The notes beneath the pieces are model-generated. The model made no database searches and was not told where the DNA came from. It saw only the letters and a program-made list of their open reading frames with translations. A stretch of 64,000 nt of DNA from Nitrincola sp048264025 (GTDB lineage: Bacteria > Pseudomonadota > Gammaproteobacteria > Pseudomonadales > Balneatricaceae): positions 62,001 through 126,000 of the forward strand of contig NZ_JBLXDN010000002.1 in the NCBI RefSeq assembly GCF_048264025.1. Direction: 5' to 3'. This document shows, piece by piece, positions 25,920-34,956 of the stretch (position 1 is the first letter of the stretch; each line of letters opens with the position of its first letter). Made by a program: the position numbers and the translations under genes.

Positions 25920-27500
25920 ATGAGTAAAGATATTCACGCGCAACGAATTCTGATTCTGGATTTCGGTTCCCAGTATACGCAGCTGATTGCGCGCCGTGTC
26001 AGGGAAATCGGTGTTTACAGTGAAATCCACCCTTGGGATATGACACCAGAAGCGATTCGTGACTTTGCTCCCAAAGGTATTATTCTGGCAGGTGGCCCTG
26101 AGTCAGTAACTGAGCTGGATTCACCACGTGCACCCGCTGAAGTGTTTGAAATGGGAATTCCGCTGCTGGGTATTTGCTACGGCATGCAGACGATGGCTGA
26201 ACAGTTAGGCGGTAAGGTCAGTTGTTCTGAAAAGCGCGAGTTTGGTTATGCCCGCGTCAAACTGGCCGATAGCCCCAGCCGTCTTCTCGAAGGTATTGAA
26301 GATCATATTGGCAATAACGGTGCGCTATCGCTGGATGTGTGGATGAGTCATGGCGATAAGGTGACTGAGATCCCAGAGGGTTTCCATGTCATCGCGTCTA
26401 CGGAATCCGCTCCGATTGCCGCTATGTGTGATCCGCAGCGTGATTTCTATGCCGTGCAGTTCCATCCAGAAGTGACACACACCAAGCAAGGTATGCGTAT
26501 CCTGGAGCGTTTTGTGCGTGAGATCTCCGGTGCGGAAGCGCTGTGGACAGCACAGAATATTATTGACGATCTGATCAGCAAGGTGCGTGATCAGGTTGGC
26601 GATAACAAGGTATTGCTGGGCTTATCCGGTGGTGTCGATTCATCGGTCGTAGCGGCGCTGTTGCATCAGGCAATCGGTGACCGACTCACCTGTGTGTTTG
26701 TCGATAACGGTTTGCTGCGTAAGCAAGAAGGCAATCAGGTGATGGAGATGTTTGCCCGCAATATGGGGGTGAATGTAATTCGTGTGGATGCCGAAGAGCG
26801 TTTCCTCGGACGTTTGGCCGGTCAGGCCGACCCTGAAGCCAAGCGTAAAATTATCGGTAACACCTTTATTGAAGTGTTTGATGAAGAAGCGCAGACACTG
26901 ACCGAGTGCCGCTTTTTAGCACAGGGCACCATCTATCCGGATGTGATTGAATCCGCCGCCTCCAAAACCGGCAAGGCACACGTGATCAAATCGCACCATA
27001 ACGTCGGCGGCCTGCCAGACGATATGAATCTGGAATTGGTTGAACCACTGCGTGAGTTGTTCAAAGATGAAGTACGCAAGATAGGCCTGGAACTGGGTCT
27101 GCCGTACGATATGGTTTACCGCCATCCTTTCCCCGGCCCTGGCCTGGGTGTGCGTATCCTCGGTGAAGTGAAAAAAGAATACGCCGATATCCTGCGTGAA
27201 GCCGATGCTATTTTCATTGAAGAGCTGCACAAAGCCGACTGGTATCATAAAACCAGCCAGGCCTTTGCCGTCTTCCTGCCAGTCAAATCAGTCGGTGTCG
27301 TCGGTGACGGACGCCGTTATGAATACGTCATCGCCCTGCGTGCCGTGGAAACCATCGACTTCATGACCGCCCGTTGGGCACACCTGCCGTATGACTTCCT
27401 GGAAACCGTGTCTGGACGGATTATCAATGAAATCGCGCAGGTTTCGCGCGTGACCTATGATGTGTCCAGCAAGCCACCGGCTACTATTGAGTGGGAGTGA
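25920..27500 (+). CDS. guaA: GMP synthase (glutamine-hydrolysing)
   Basis: GuaA aminates XMP to GMP. The 526-residue protein has the glutamine amidotransferase domain (cysteine in G-I-C-Y-G-M-Q near residue 87; H-P-E-V-T-H near 182), the ATP pyrophosphatase P-loop L-S-G-G-V-D-S-S near 236 and the dimerisation domain ending P-A-T-I-E-W-E. The gene is intact to its 3' end. That 3' end is a known integration site for genomic islands, and accessory material begins right after it here. Confidence 0.97.
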   Translation: MSKDIHAQRILILDFGSQYTQLIARRVREIGVYSEIHPWDMTPEAIRDFAPKGIILAGGPESVTELDSPRAPAEVFEMGIPLLGICYGMQTMAEQLGGKVSCSEKREFGYARVKLADSPSRLLEGIEDHIGNNGALSLDVWMSHGDKVTEIPEGFHVIASTESAPIAAMCDPQRDFYAVQFHPEVTHTKQGMRILERFVREISGAEALWTAQNIIDDLISKVRDQVGDNKVLLGLSGGVDSSVVAALLHQAIGDRLTCVFVDNGLLRKQEGNQVMEMFARNMGVNVIRVDAEERFLGRLAGQADPEAKRKIIGNTFIEVFDEEAQTLTECRFLAQGTIYPDVIESAASKTGKAHVIKSHHNVGGLPDDMNLELVEPLRELFKDEVRKIGLELGLPYDMVYRHPFPGPGLGVRILGEVKKEYADILREADAIFIEELHKADWYHKTSQAFAVFLPVKSVGVVGDGRRYEYVIALRAVETIDFMTARWAHLPYDFLETVSGRIINEIAQVSRVTYDVSSKPPATIEWE

Positions 27501-27855
27501 TCACACGCTAGGTAGTAGTTAGGGGAGCACTGACTAGAAGTAAATCAGATATAAGACCGCAAAATTATTGGCTTTCTGTTATTCATATAGAACCCTGTAG
27601 CAATCAGGCTAGATGTTTGCCTGCTTTGGAACAAAAAGCTGGAGCAGGCTGGCTTTATTGATATCAGACTTTATTGTAGCTGGATCACCTGTTAGACTTT
27701 TGATGCGCACAAAATAAGGGTGACATAGCACAGTTTATAATGCAGAACGGTCACGTGGGTGTAGCTATTTGTATTATGCCCCTGTTGTTGTGTTAGAAAT
27801 GTTTACCAAATGGACTTATCGACAAGCTAAACATAGTTGGGCGCTCAAAACTCGA
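27501..27855. other. Gene-free junction between guaA and the methyltransferase cassette
   Basis: About 355 bases, visibly A/T-richer than guaA. A TATAAT occurs at 27736-27741 but without a well-placed -35. A CAGGC/GCCTG stem occurs near 27607-27625. No integrase remnant, attachment repeat or credible gene was found. The frame of the methyltransferase is open from 27769, so a longer N-terminus cannot be wholly excluded. Confidence 0.5.
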
Positions 27856-29001
27856 ATGGACAAAAAAAAATGTAAAGTCAGGCCTGTTGTTGTCGATTTA
27901 TTTGCGGGAGCTGGTGGTTTTTCCCTTGCTGCTGTCCAAGCAGGCTGTTCAATCGCCCTCGCTATCGAAAATGACCCTTATGCAGTCAAAACGTATAAGA
28001 CAAATTTGCTTCAGTATGATGCTGCGAAAAATGCACAGGTCCTAGATAAAAGTATTTTGGAGTATGTGCCAGAGGCAGTGCATGCTGAAATCCTTGGGGG
28101 CATGGAGTGCGATCTACTTTTAGGTGGACCTCCTTGCCAGGGCTTCTCTACGCATCGAATATTGGATGCGGGTGTCAATGATCCTCGAAATCAGTTAGTT
28201 CTTGCATATTTCCGTTTTGTAAAAGCACTTCGTCCACGCGTTTTTCTGATGGAGAATGTTCCCGGTATACTCTGGCCTAGGCACAAAAAATTTCTTGAAA
28301 AGTTTTATGAGGAAGGGGTTAAAGCTGGGTACCAGCTTTTTAAGCCAGTAGTATTAGATGCTCGAGATTTTGGTGTGCCACAACGCAGGAAGCGGGTTTT
28401 TGTCTTAGGGGTTAGGGATCACAGGGACATACAGGGTTTTATGTGGCCACCAGCAGCAACTCACGTGGCACCGGGAAAGGCGCAGGCAGGGCAAAAAAAA
28501 TGGATCTCGTGTGCAAATGTTTTTAAGCCCGCAGTAGTGGGCGACGAAAATGATATCCATATGAACCATGGCGCTGAATTAGTAGATGCATTTCGTAACA
28601 CGCCACCAAATGGCGGAAGCAGGAAGGATTCAGGCCGAATCCTGCCGTGCCACAAAAAACATGATGGGCACAAAGATGTATATGGTCGTATCAACCCGGC
28701 CGAGCCTGCGCCAACGATGACCACTGCATGCATTAATCCATCCAAAGGCCGCTTCGTGCATCCAACAGAGCATCATGGTATTACATTGCGTCAAGCGGCA
28801 AGAATTCAGACTTTTCCAGATAATTTCACTTTTATAGGGGGGCTTACTGCCGCTGGTAGACAAATCGGCAATGCTGTTCCGGTTGAACTTGGTAAATACT
28901 TGATTCAATATATTAAAACCAGTTTGATTGATGAAAAATTTGAACAGGAGCAGGTTGCCGTGACTACAAGAGCTGAAGAACGTGAAGTTGAAACAGTATG
29001 A
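27856..29001 (+). CDS. DNA (cytosine-5)-methyltransferase
   Basis: A 381-residue C5-cytosine methyltransferase with the motifs in standard order: motif I D-L-F-A-G-A-G-G-F-S (residues 14-23), motif IV G-G-P-P-C-Q-G-F-S with catalytic Cys94, motif VI E-N-V-P-G (133-137), motif VIII Q-R-R-K-R-V (176-181), a variable target-recognition region (about 205-300) and motifs IX/X ending G-N-A-V-P-V-E-L. The start is ambiguous: ATG at 27856 gives a normal length; ATG 27799 or TTG 27769 would add a non-conserved leader. A run of nine A at 27862-27870 spans codons 3-5. The stop overlaps the next gene by four bases (ATGA), so it heads a coupled three-gene cassette. Target sequence unknown. Confidence 0.93.
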   Translation: MDKKKCKVRPVVVDLFAGAGGFSLAAVQAGCSIALAIENDPYAVKTYKTNLLQYDAAKNAQVLDKSILEYVPEAVHAEILGGMECDLLLGGPPCQGFSTHRILDAGVNDPRNQLVLAYFRFVKALRPRVFLMENVPGILWPRHKKFLEKFYEEGVKAGYQLFKPVVLDARDFGVPQRRKRVFVLGVRDHRDIQGFMWPPAATHVAPGKAQAGQKKWISCANVFKPAVVGDENDIHMNHGAELVDAFRNTPPNGGSRKDSGRILPCHKKHDGHKDVYGRINPAEPAPTMTTACINPSKGRFVHPTEHHGITLRQAARIQTFPDNFTFIGGLTAAGRQIGNAVPVELGKYLIQYIKTSLIDEKFEQEQVAVTTRAEEREVETV

Positions 29002-31967
29002 TTGAGACACTCGCTTTTCGGACCCAAGCTCGCACGATTGATCATTTGGGGCGTGAACAAATTGCTGACTGTCCTACAGCAATTTCGGAACTTTGGAAAA
29101 ATGCCTACGATGCATATGCACGAAATGTAAGTCTTCACATTTTCGATGATACAGAGCCAGTAGCTGCTGTTTTCGATGATGGGCATGGTATGAGCTATGA
29201 TGAGTTCATCACACGGTGGCTCGTTGTAGGTACAGACTCAAAATATGATAAAAGTATCTCAGATGAGGATGATCGCGACAGTTTACCAAGGCGGACTAAG
29301 CAAGGCCAAAAAGGAATCGGTCGACTGTCATCAGCAAATCTTGGACCCCTTCTGCTGATTGTAAGTAAAAGAAAAAATCAGAATTTTGTCGCAGCACTGA
29401 TTGATTGGCGTATCTTCGAAAACCCCTATCTGGTTTTGTCAGATATTGAAGTCCCTGTAACCCAGTTCACTGTTAAGTCTGAACTCTTTAAGCTGCTGCC
29501 TCAATTGTTTGATCGTTTGATGGACAATATTTGGGGTAACCCTTCAGATGAAAAACGTGGAAACCGGCTAAAACTTGCATGGGAAACATATGATAGAGTG
29601 ACGCTAGAAGGTGATCCGGAAGCAACAAAACCATCTGAGTTTATAGCTAACACAATCATTAATGCACGATTCGAAGAACGCTACTTCGATCCTTGGTTGG
29701 TTTGGAGCGGGAAGCGAGGGCATGGCACCGCTCTACTTGTTTCTGACATCAACTATGATCTCCGGGCTCAACTACCCTCAATTGAACCGGATTCTAACGT
29801 TAAGAGCATTCGAGAGGCTTTTTTTGGTACTCTTTCAGCATTTACCGATCCCTATGTTGGAACAGATGCTAGCGAGTTTAATGCATTCGACCCTGAGTTT
29901 GCTTACGAAGTGAAGGTGTGGTCTAGCGCAGTTGCTTCGGCTATTGTGGAGGATGAGCGGGAAGTCATAAACCGCGAAACTACAGAAGAAATGGAGCATG
30001 TTCTTTCTGGGAATATAGATGCAGATGGCGTGTTCCGAGGGCAGGTTAAGGCTTTTGGTGAGTGGAGGCGACAAGGTTCGGATTATGAAATATATCCGCC
30101 AAAAGATCTCACGATTCCGAAAGGGCCTACCACGTTTGTTGGGCCTTTTAGCATCCATGTGTCAACTTATGAGCGTGATAGGCAAAATTCAACTTTGTCA
30201 GATATTGATTTTAAGAGGTTCAATGATCTTGCTATTCAGCATGGGGGGTTCTTGCTTTTTCGTAATGGATTGCGCGTTTTACCCTATGGCCGTGTAGATA
30301 ATGATTTTTTCAATATCGAAACAAATCGAAGTATCAATGCCGGACGTGAATATTGGAATGCCAGGCGTATGTTTGGCCGTGTGGCAATATCTAGGGAGAT
30401 GAACCCAAACTTGCGTGACAAAGCAGGACGCGAGGGCTTTATAGACAATCGTGCAGCCAAAGTACTACGCGCGATTGTCATGAATATTCTCAAACGTGCA
30501 GCCTACGAATATTTTGGAAGTAACTCAGACCTGCGGAATAAACTTCTCCCCGATATCCAAGCACAGAATGAAAAAGATAAAGCCGAAAGTCAACGCAAAG
30601 AGCTTGCTAAAAAGAACGCTAAGAGCTTTCGTGCACGGCTAAAAAAGAATATGCCGCTTATGGTTAGCATGTTCGATGGCACAGAAAATATTGTCTATGA
30701 CACGAATATAGACGACGAGCAGGGTCTGAATGACATTCAAGAGTTAATTGGTGAGTTGAGCAACCGCTTAGCTGATTTGCGGATTGTCGGTGCACCAGCA
30801 AAACTCGGTTCAGTTGAGGATGATTATCGCGTATTCCGATCCATGTATGCCAATGTGCAGGAGCGCATCCGCGCCCTGGAAGAAAAACGAGCAATAGCTA
30901 TTGAAAAAATCAGCCCTTCAAAGCCTGAAGACTTTGCTCAGAAGCAGCTCAATAGCCATGCCAGTCGGTTACAAGCTCGTTTGAAGGCTTGGCGTAAGTC
31001 CATTGATGCCTTGCAAGGTTCTGAGAGAGAAAGGGTTGCCGCACTGTTCGATGAGCGCAATAAAGCGTTTCATTATGAAGCGATGCCATTAGTCGATCAG
31101 GTTCGTTTGGGGCGGCTCGGTCTTGAGAAAGCTTTGGAGCAAATGAAAGCCATTCATGCCAAGCTTGATTCGGAAAACGAGGATACTTTCCAAGCCTACC
31201 TAGGCGCTCTGGAAATAATGAGCGAGAACATCAATATTGAGCTAATTGCACGGCAAGGGACAGCGGAAAACATCACACTGCGTGACGATCTTAATCGTCT
31301 TAATCAGGTTGCGCAGCTTGGCATAACTGTCGAAATCTTAGGTCACGAGCTAAATACCAATGAGCGGATGATCAGAGAAGGTATTAGGCAAATTCGGCAG
31401 GCTGGAGATGTTCCCGGAGCTAACTTGGTCGTGGAAGGGTTTGAGGCCCTTAGTCAACAGCTTGAGTTCCTTTCCCCGCTGAAGGTTTCGGGGAGCCGCT
31501 CACGCCGTGAAATCACCGGAAAAGAAATTGAGAGCTATCTCAGAGGATTTTTCGATGCTGTCTCTCGCAATCGATCCATTAAAATACACGCTTCCGACGC
31601 ATTTCGCGCGTTTTCAATCTATGATCAGCCATCTCGTTTGTATCCGGTCTTTGTAAACTTGGTAAACAATAGTGTCTACTGGTTGGTGAACTCTCATACG
31701 CCTGAGCCAGAAGTTTATCTCTCAGTTGAAGATGGCAAGATCATTGTATCTGACAATGGTCCAGGTATTAATCCGGTAGATCAAGAAAACCTCTTTAAAA
31801 TGTTTTTTACGCGTAAGTCTAGCGGAGGGAGAGGCATTGGGTTGTACCTCTGTAGAGTGAATTTAATGGCAGGTGGTCATTCGATTGAATATTCCACAGA
31901 ACGTAAATTTAGGTGCTTGGATGGTGCTAATTTCGTGATTGATTTCAAAGGAGCTGACTTTGGCTGA
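28998..31967 (+). CDS. Double-GHKL protein: MORC/MutL-like ATPase fused to histidine-kinase-like module
   Basis: A 989-residue soluble protein. The N-terminal GHKL ATPase has an N-box E-L-W-K-N-A-Y-D-A (31-39), G1 motif D-D-G-H-G-M (60-65) and G2 loop G-Q-K-G-I-G-R (103-109), in the MutL/Hsp90/MORC style. The middle (about 250-760) holds no recognised domain and has charged coiled-coil stretches near 510-545 and 640-740. Near the C-terminus an H-box-like I-L-G-H-E-L-N-T places a candidate phospho-histidine at His783. It is followed by a second GHKL domain with N-L-V-N-N-S (887-892), D-N-G-P-G (919-923) and G-G-R-G-I-G-L (943-949). There is no membrane segment. It overlaps the methyltransferase stop by four bases and the receiver gene by eight. 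Role in modification or defence is inferred from context. Confidence 0.85.
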   Translation: MIETLAFRTQARTIDHLGREQIADCPTAISELWKNAYDAYARNVSLHIFDDTEPVAAVFDDGHGMSYDEFITRWLVVGTDSKYDKSISDEDDRDSLPRRTKQGQKGIGRLSSANLGPLLLIVSKRKNQNFVAALIDWRIFENPYLVLSDIEVPVTQFTVKSELFKLLPQLFDRLMDNIWGNPSDEKRGNRLKLAWETYDRVTLEGDPEATKPSEFIANTIINARFEERYFDPWLVWSGKRGHGTALLVSDINYDLRAQLPSIEPDSNVKSIREAFFGTLSAFTDPYVGTDASEFNAFDPEFAYEVKVWSSAVASAIVEDEREVINRETTEEMEHVLSGNIDADGVFRGQVKAFGEWRRQGSDYEIYPPKDLTIPKGPTTFVGPFSIHVSTYERDRQNSTLSDIDFKRFNDLAIQHGGFLLFRNGLRVLPYGRVDNDFFNIETNRSINAGREYWNARRMFGRVAISREMNPNLRDKAGREGFIDNRAAKVLRAIVMNILKRAAYEYFGSNSDLRNKLLPDIQAQNEKDKAESQRKELAKKNAKSFRARLKKNMPLMVSMFDGTENIVYDTNIDDEQGLNDIQELIGELSNRLADLRIVGAPAKLGSVEDDYRVFRSMYANVQERIRALEEKRAIAIEKISPSKPEDFAQKQLNSHASRLQARLKAWRKSIDALQGSERERVAALFDERNKAFHYEAMPLVDQVRLGRLGLEKALEQMKAIHAKLDSENEDTFQAYLGALEIMSENINIELIARQGTAENITLRDDLNRLNQVAQLGITVEILGHELNTNERMIREGIRQIRQAGDVPGANLVVEGFEALSQQLEFLSPLKVSGSRSRREITGKEIESYLRGFFDAVSRNRSIKIHASDAFRAFSIYDQPSRLYPVFVNLVNNSVYWLVNSHTPEPEVYLSVEDGKIIVSDNGPGINPVDQENLFKMFFTRKSSGGRGIGLYLCRVNLMAGGHSIEYSTERKFRCLDGANFVIDFKGADFG

Positions 31968-33852
31968 GGCAAATACTTTTGCAGATTTGGTCCGTGAGGC
32001 ATTTATAGCACCTCTTCGCTCTGTGTTGATTGTTGATGATCAATATCCAACATGGGAAGAAATTTTTAATGCAAAAATTACGGGAGAACAGCATTCTGAA
32101 GAAATTGAGACCAGCTCTACTAAGAAAAGATGGCATGATTCTGCGACTGCTGACGAGATCCTGCGGTTGATCAAAAAGTTTCGCAGTCAAAAACCAGGTT
32201 TCATTATTGATATTCATGATGGGGTTTCAAAAAGTACAACAGTGCAAATAACTGGCAGTGAAACTCCCAATGAACTGGCAGACCACCTGCATCAATCAGA
32301 TTTGTTGATTCTGGACTACAATCTGGAAGGCCCTGAAGCCGGAACAGGTGGTGACATTGCTCGAGAAATTCTATCTTCGGTCTTGGATAATCAACATTTT
32401 AATTTGGTTGTAGTTCATACGAGCGAAGACCTCGACAGAGCTATGCAGGAGTGTCTACGCGCTCTAATGAAAAGCTGTGCTTCTCAGTATGATAAGGAAA
32501 TTGTTGAAAAGATTGAGGAACTGGATACATTTATTACTGAAAAAGAAGATGCGGGTGATTTTGATCGCAAGCATGTTGAGGAATGTCTTGACATGGCGAC
32601 TTATATTCAAACGCGAGACCCTGATGGCGTCTTGATGAGCGCTTTAGGTGAGTTTATGCAGGGCCAGGGGGCTTTTGCTAATTTATATACATGGGCAGAC
32701 AAGTTAGAGTTAAAAAAACAACAAAAGAGAGTGTTTTTTTACTGGGCTATACGCGCCTTTGAAACGCGGTATCTGAATGATTTTACAGAAACTCCTCCTA
32801 GAGGCTTGTCATGGCACATTTCTGATACAAGTAAATGGCTTCGTACATCTCGCGGGTTTGTGTGTTTCGTAAAAAAAGGCCCTGAAAATCTTTTGGCTGA
32901 GCTTGAAAATGCTCTTGTTGACTGGAGACCAACACCGTCTCGCCTGCTTTCGGCAAAGTATAGAGATGAAATTAGTAGAATGGGAGTGGAGGTTGAAGAT
33001 ACGTCTTTGAGACGGCGGCACGCATTTGCTAAGTTCTACGAGACAATTCGGAAACCGTGCATGGATGGTCTTCCTCCAGAGCAGACTGCACTTCATCGAA
33101 AATACAAATTAAAAGATCATGTTTCCCGTCAATCTGAAATGCTTTCGTTTTTAGTAGAGGATAATGTCGCCGATTTCGGTCAGAAAATTTATGAAGCTGA
33201 CGCAGCGGAAGGGTTTAACTTTAAAGATCATTATAGAGTTAACTTGGAGGATGCTGATGAAAATCAAATAGCTATTAGCCAATATAACCGCTATGTTTGC
33301 TGCCTACCCTTGAAAGAAGATACTTCGGGAAATGTGAGTTCTGAACAATTGGATAGCGGGCATATTTTTAAACTTGATGAAGCCTGGTGGGTTTGCGCTA
33401 CACCTGCCTGTGATTTGCAGCCAGGGCAAAGAACGATCGCTTTTAAAAAGGGGAATGACCCAACTCTGCGGCCCTTCACAGCTATTAGACTTCATCCAGT
33501 CACAAAACTCAACGACTTAACCGAAAACCATATCAACAGCGGATCTTATTGCTATATTGAATATAAGGGGAAAATATTAGTGCTTGGCGTTAAGCCTCCA
33601 AAAGAAGACTCCACAAGCCCTGCGATTCAGAAGGTTGATTGGTGTGCATTTGTTGCTCAAAAGGGTGGGGTGATCAAAGATGGGAAGCTTTCTTTGTTGG
33701 AGATACAGCTCGAATATGATCGCCTGAGAATTAAGAACAACCACAAAGAGGCTGAGGTCATCGCAAAGTTAAGATATGAATACGCACTCAACTATATTCA
33801 GCGAGTAGGAGTTAGCGTCAGCCGTATCGGCCTTGAATATGTGTCAGCATGA
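31960..33852 (+). CDS. Large protein with an atypical receiver-like domain, partner of the double-GHKL protein
   Basis: A 630-residue protein. Near the N-terminus it shows receiver landmarks: strand V-L-I-V-D-D (acidic pair Asp26-Asp27), a candidate phospho-acceptor Asp119 in L-L-I-L-D-Y-N-L-E-G, and a T-S pair (154-155) after V-V-V-H. About 92 residues separate the acidic pair from Asp119, roughly double the usual spacing, so an extra segment is inserted. The rest is unfamiliar; near residues 468-480 there is W-W-V-C-A-T-P-A-C-D-L. No nuclease or DNA-binding motif was recognised. I chose TTG at 31960 because AAGGAG lies six bases upstream; TTG at 31939 is a longer alternative. It overlaps the preceding gene by eight bases. 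It probably receives phosphate from the histidine-kinase-like module. Confidence 0.72.
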   Translation: MAEANTFADLVREAFIAPLRSVLIVDDQYPTWEEIFNAKITGEQHSEEIETSSTKKRWHDSATADEILRLIKKFRSQKPGFIIDIHDGVSKSTTVQITGSETPNELADHLHQSDLLILDYNLEGPEAGTGGDIAREILSSVLDNQHFNLVVVHTSEDLDRAMQECLRALMKSCASQYDKEIVEKIEELDTFITEKEDAGDFDRKHVEECLDMATYIQTRDPDGVLMSALGEFMQGQGAFANLYTWADKLELKKQQKRVFFYWAIRAFETRYLNDFTETPPRGLSWHISDTSKWLRTSRGFVCFVKKGPENLLAELENALVDWRPTPSRLLSAKYRDEISRMGVEVEDTSLRRRHAFAKFYETIRKPCMDGLPPEQTALHRKYKLKDHVSRQSEMLSFLVEDNVADFGQKIYEADAAEGFNFKDHYRVNLEDADENQIAISQYNRYVCCLPLKEDTSGNVSSEQLDSGHIFKLDEAWWVCATPACDLQPGQRTIAFKKGNDPTLRPFTAIRLHPVTKLNDLTENHINSGSYCYIEYKGKILVLGVKPPKEDSTSPAIQKVDWCAFVAQKGGVIKDGKLSLLEIQLEYDRLRIKNNHKEAEVIAKLRYEYALNYIQRVGVSVSRIGLEYVSA

Positions 33853-34000
33853 ACCACTGAGGACGAATACGAGGCTCTATTAAATTGAATGAGGTGTCTC
33901 ATCACATCTGATCTCGTTCCTACCATTGTCTCTGTCTGAGTTTTGCCAGGCTGTTTTTTGATGCATTCCACCTTGCTGCAGCAGTTGTTGGTGATCTCTT

Positions 34001-34894
34001 TCACCACCAGCCCAGCTGAACCTCATACACCCCGCCTATGACCAGATGCTCCTGCTCCCCCTGTAAAATACCGGGTAGCAGACCAGGAAAGTAGAGGAGT
34101 TTTGGGCCGGGCACCAGGGTGTCCAGAATGGCATCGCCGAAGGCACTGGCGGTGTCTCGGTCACCGCTAAACGAGTTGAGATTGTTCAGTACCAGCTGAT
34201 AATGACCGGCTTCATGTTGGTTCAGTAGTTCGTGGGCTTCGATACGATTAATTCCTCGATAAAGCCGCCAGTGTTGCTGCTCTGGAAAACGCCGCCCCAG
34301 CTCGTACTGGCAGAAGCTGTAAAGCAGATCCAGTTGTGCCTCCAGGGCATTGGCGTTGTACAGTCCTCGTGAAACATCGGCCAGATAGGCGGCATAACAG
34401 GGGCTGTTGATGTCCTTGAGTGATCCCCGATGGTTACGCGGCAAGAGCCCGAAGCGTGACTCGACCCAGTGTTTCAGTACCGCCGCCTCCATACCATCGG
34501 CATTAAACATCCAGCCACGCAAAAGTCTCAGATAATCGGCCTTGTGGCGTTTCAGGCGTTGGCGCTGTGGATTCGCACCTGCACTATCCAGGTGATCCAG
34601 CAAAAAAGCGCAACACATGTACTGGCGAAAGTGCAGCGCACGCACGGTGGGTTCTGCCAAGGCATTCAGCGTGGTAAAAAGCTGCCGGTGCAAGGCATGC
34701 ACGCCATCAATGAACAAGGGGGTCGGTTGTTGTTGAAAAGCCAGACTGCCGAGAATCACTGGCGGCAGATTGCAACGATTGATAGAGCGTCGCGCCCATA
34801 CTGGCAGGGTTGCCTCACCACTGGTTGATTGTGCCAGCTCGAGGGCTGAGGGTGCGGAAAAATGGTGATTGCGATAGGTCAAGATGGGTGTCAC
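34001..34894 (-). CDS. draT: NAD+-dinitrogen-reductase ADP-D-ribosyltransferase (DraT-like)
   Basis: A 297-residue homologue of DraT, which in nitrogen fixers ADP-ribosylates the nitrogenase iron protein to switch it off. The family's W-R-L-Y-R-G-I-N segment lies near residue 219, L-N-N-L-N-S-F-S with G-D-R near 238-248, and L-L-P-G-I-L-Q-G-E-x-E-x-L-V-I-G-G-x-Y-E-V at the end. Length is normal. It is divergent from a draG-like gene 62 bases away. No nif gene is in the window, so its target here could be nitrogenase or something else. Confidence 0.85.
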   Translation of the reverse strand: MTPILTYRNHHFSAPSALELAQSTSGEATLPVWARRSINRCNLPPVILGSLAFQQQPTPLFIDGVHALHRQLFTTLNALAEPTVRALHFRQYMCCAFLLDHLDSAGANPQRQRLKRHKADYLRLLRGWMFNADGMEAAVLKHWVESRFGLLPRNHRGSLKDINSPCYAAYLADVSRGLYNANALEAQLDLLYSFCQYELGRRFPEQQHWRLYRGINRIEAHELLNQHEAGHYQLVLNNLNSFSGDRDTASAFGDAILDTLVPGPKLLYFPGLLPGILQGEQEHLVIGGVYEVQLGWW

Positions 34895-34956
34895 TCTATT
34901 ATCTATCTTCCCGGACAGTATAAAGGGTTTTACAACAATCAGCAGGAGAAAAACCG

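Noticed and set aside
27477..27500. Attachment-site repeat of the guaA 3' end within the island
   Set aside because: Only an eight-base match (GGGAGTGA) near 36586 and weaker ones elsewhere were found; too short to support.
27769..27855. 29-codon N-terminal extension of the methyltransferase
   Set aside because: It starts at TTG, has no ribosome site and precedes motif I by more than the family norm; kept only as a possibility.
28998..33852. Assignment of the cassette to a known two-component defence system such as Detocs
   Set aside because: The methyltransferase and the N-terminal MORC/MutL-like ATPase do not fit that architecture, and no nucleoside phosphorylase domain is visible.
34895..34956. 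Sigma-54 promoter between draT and draG
   Set aside because: No TGGCAC-N5-TTGC-like sequence is present on either strand.
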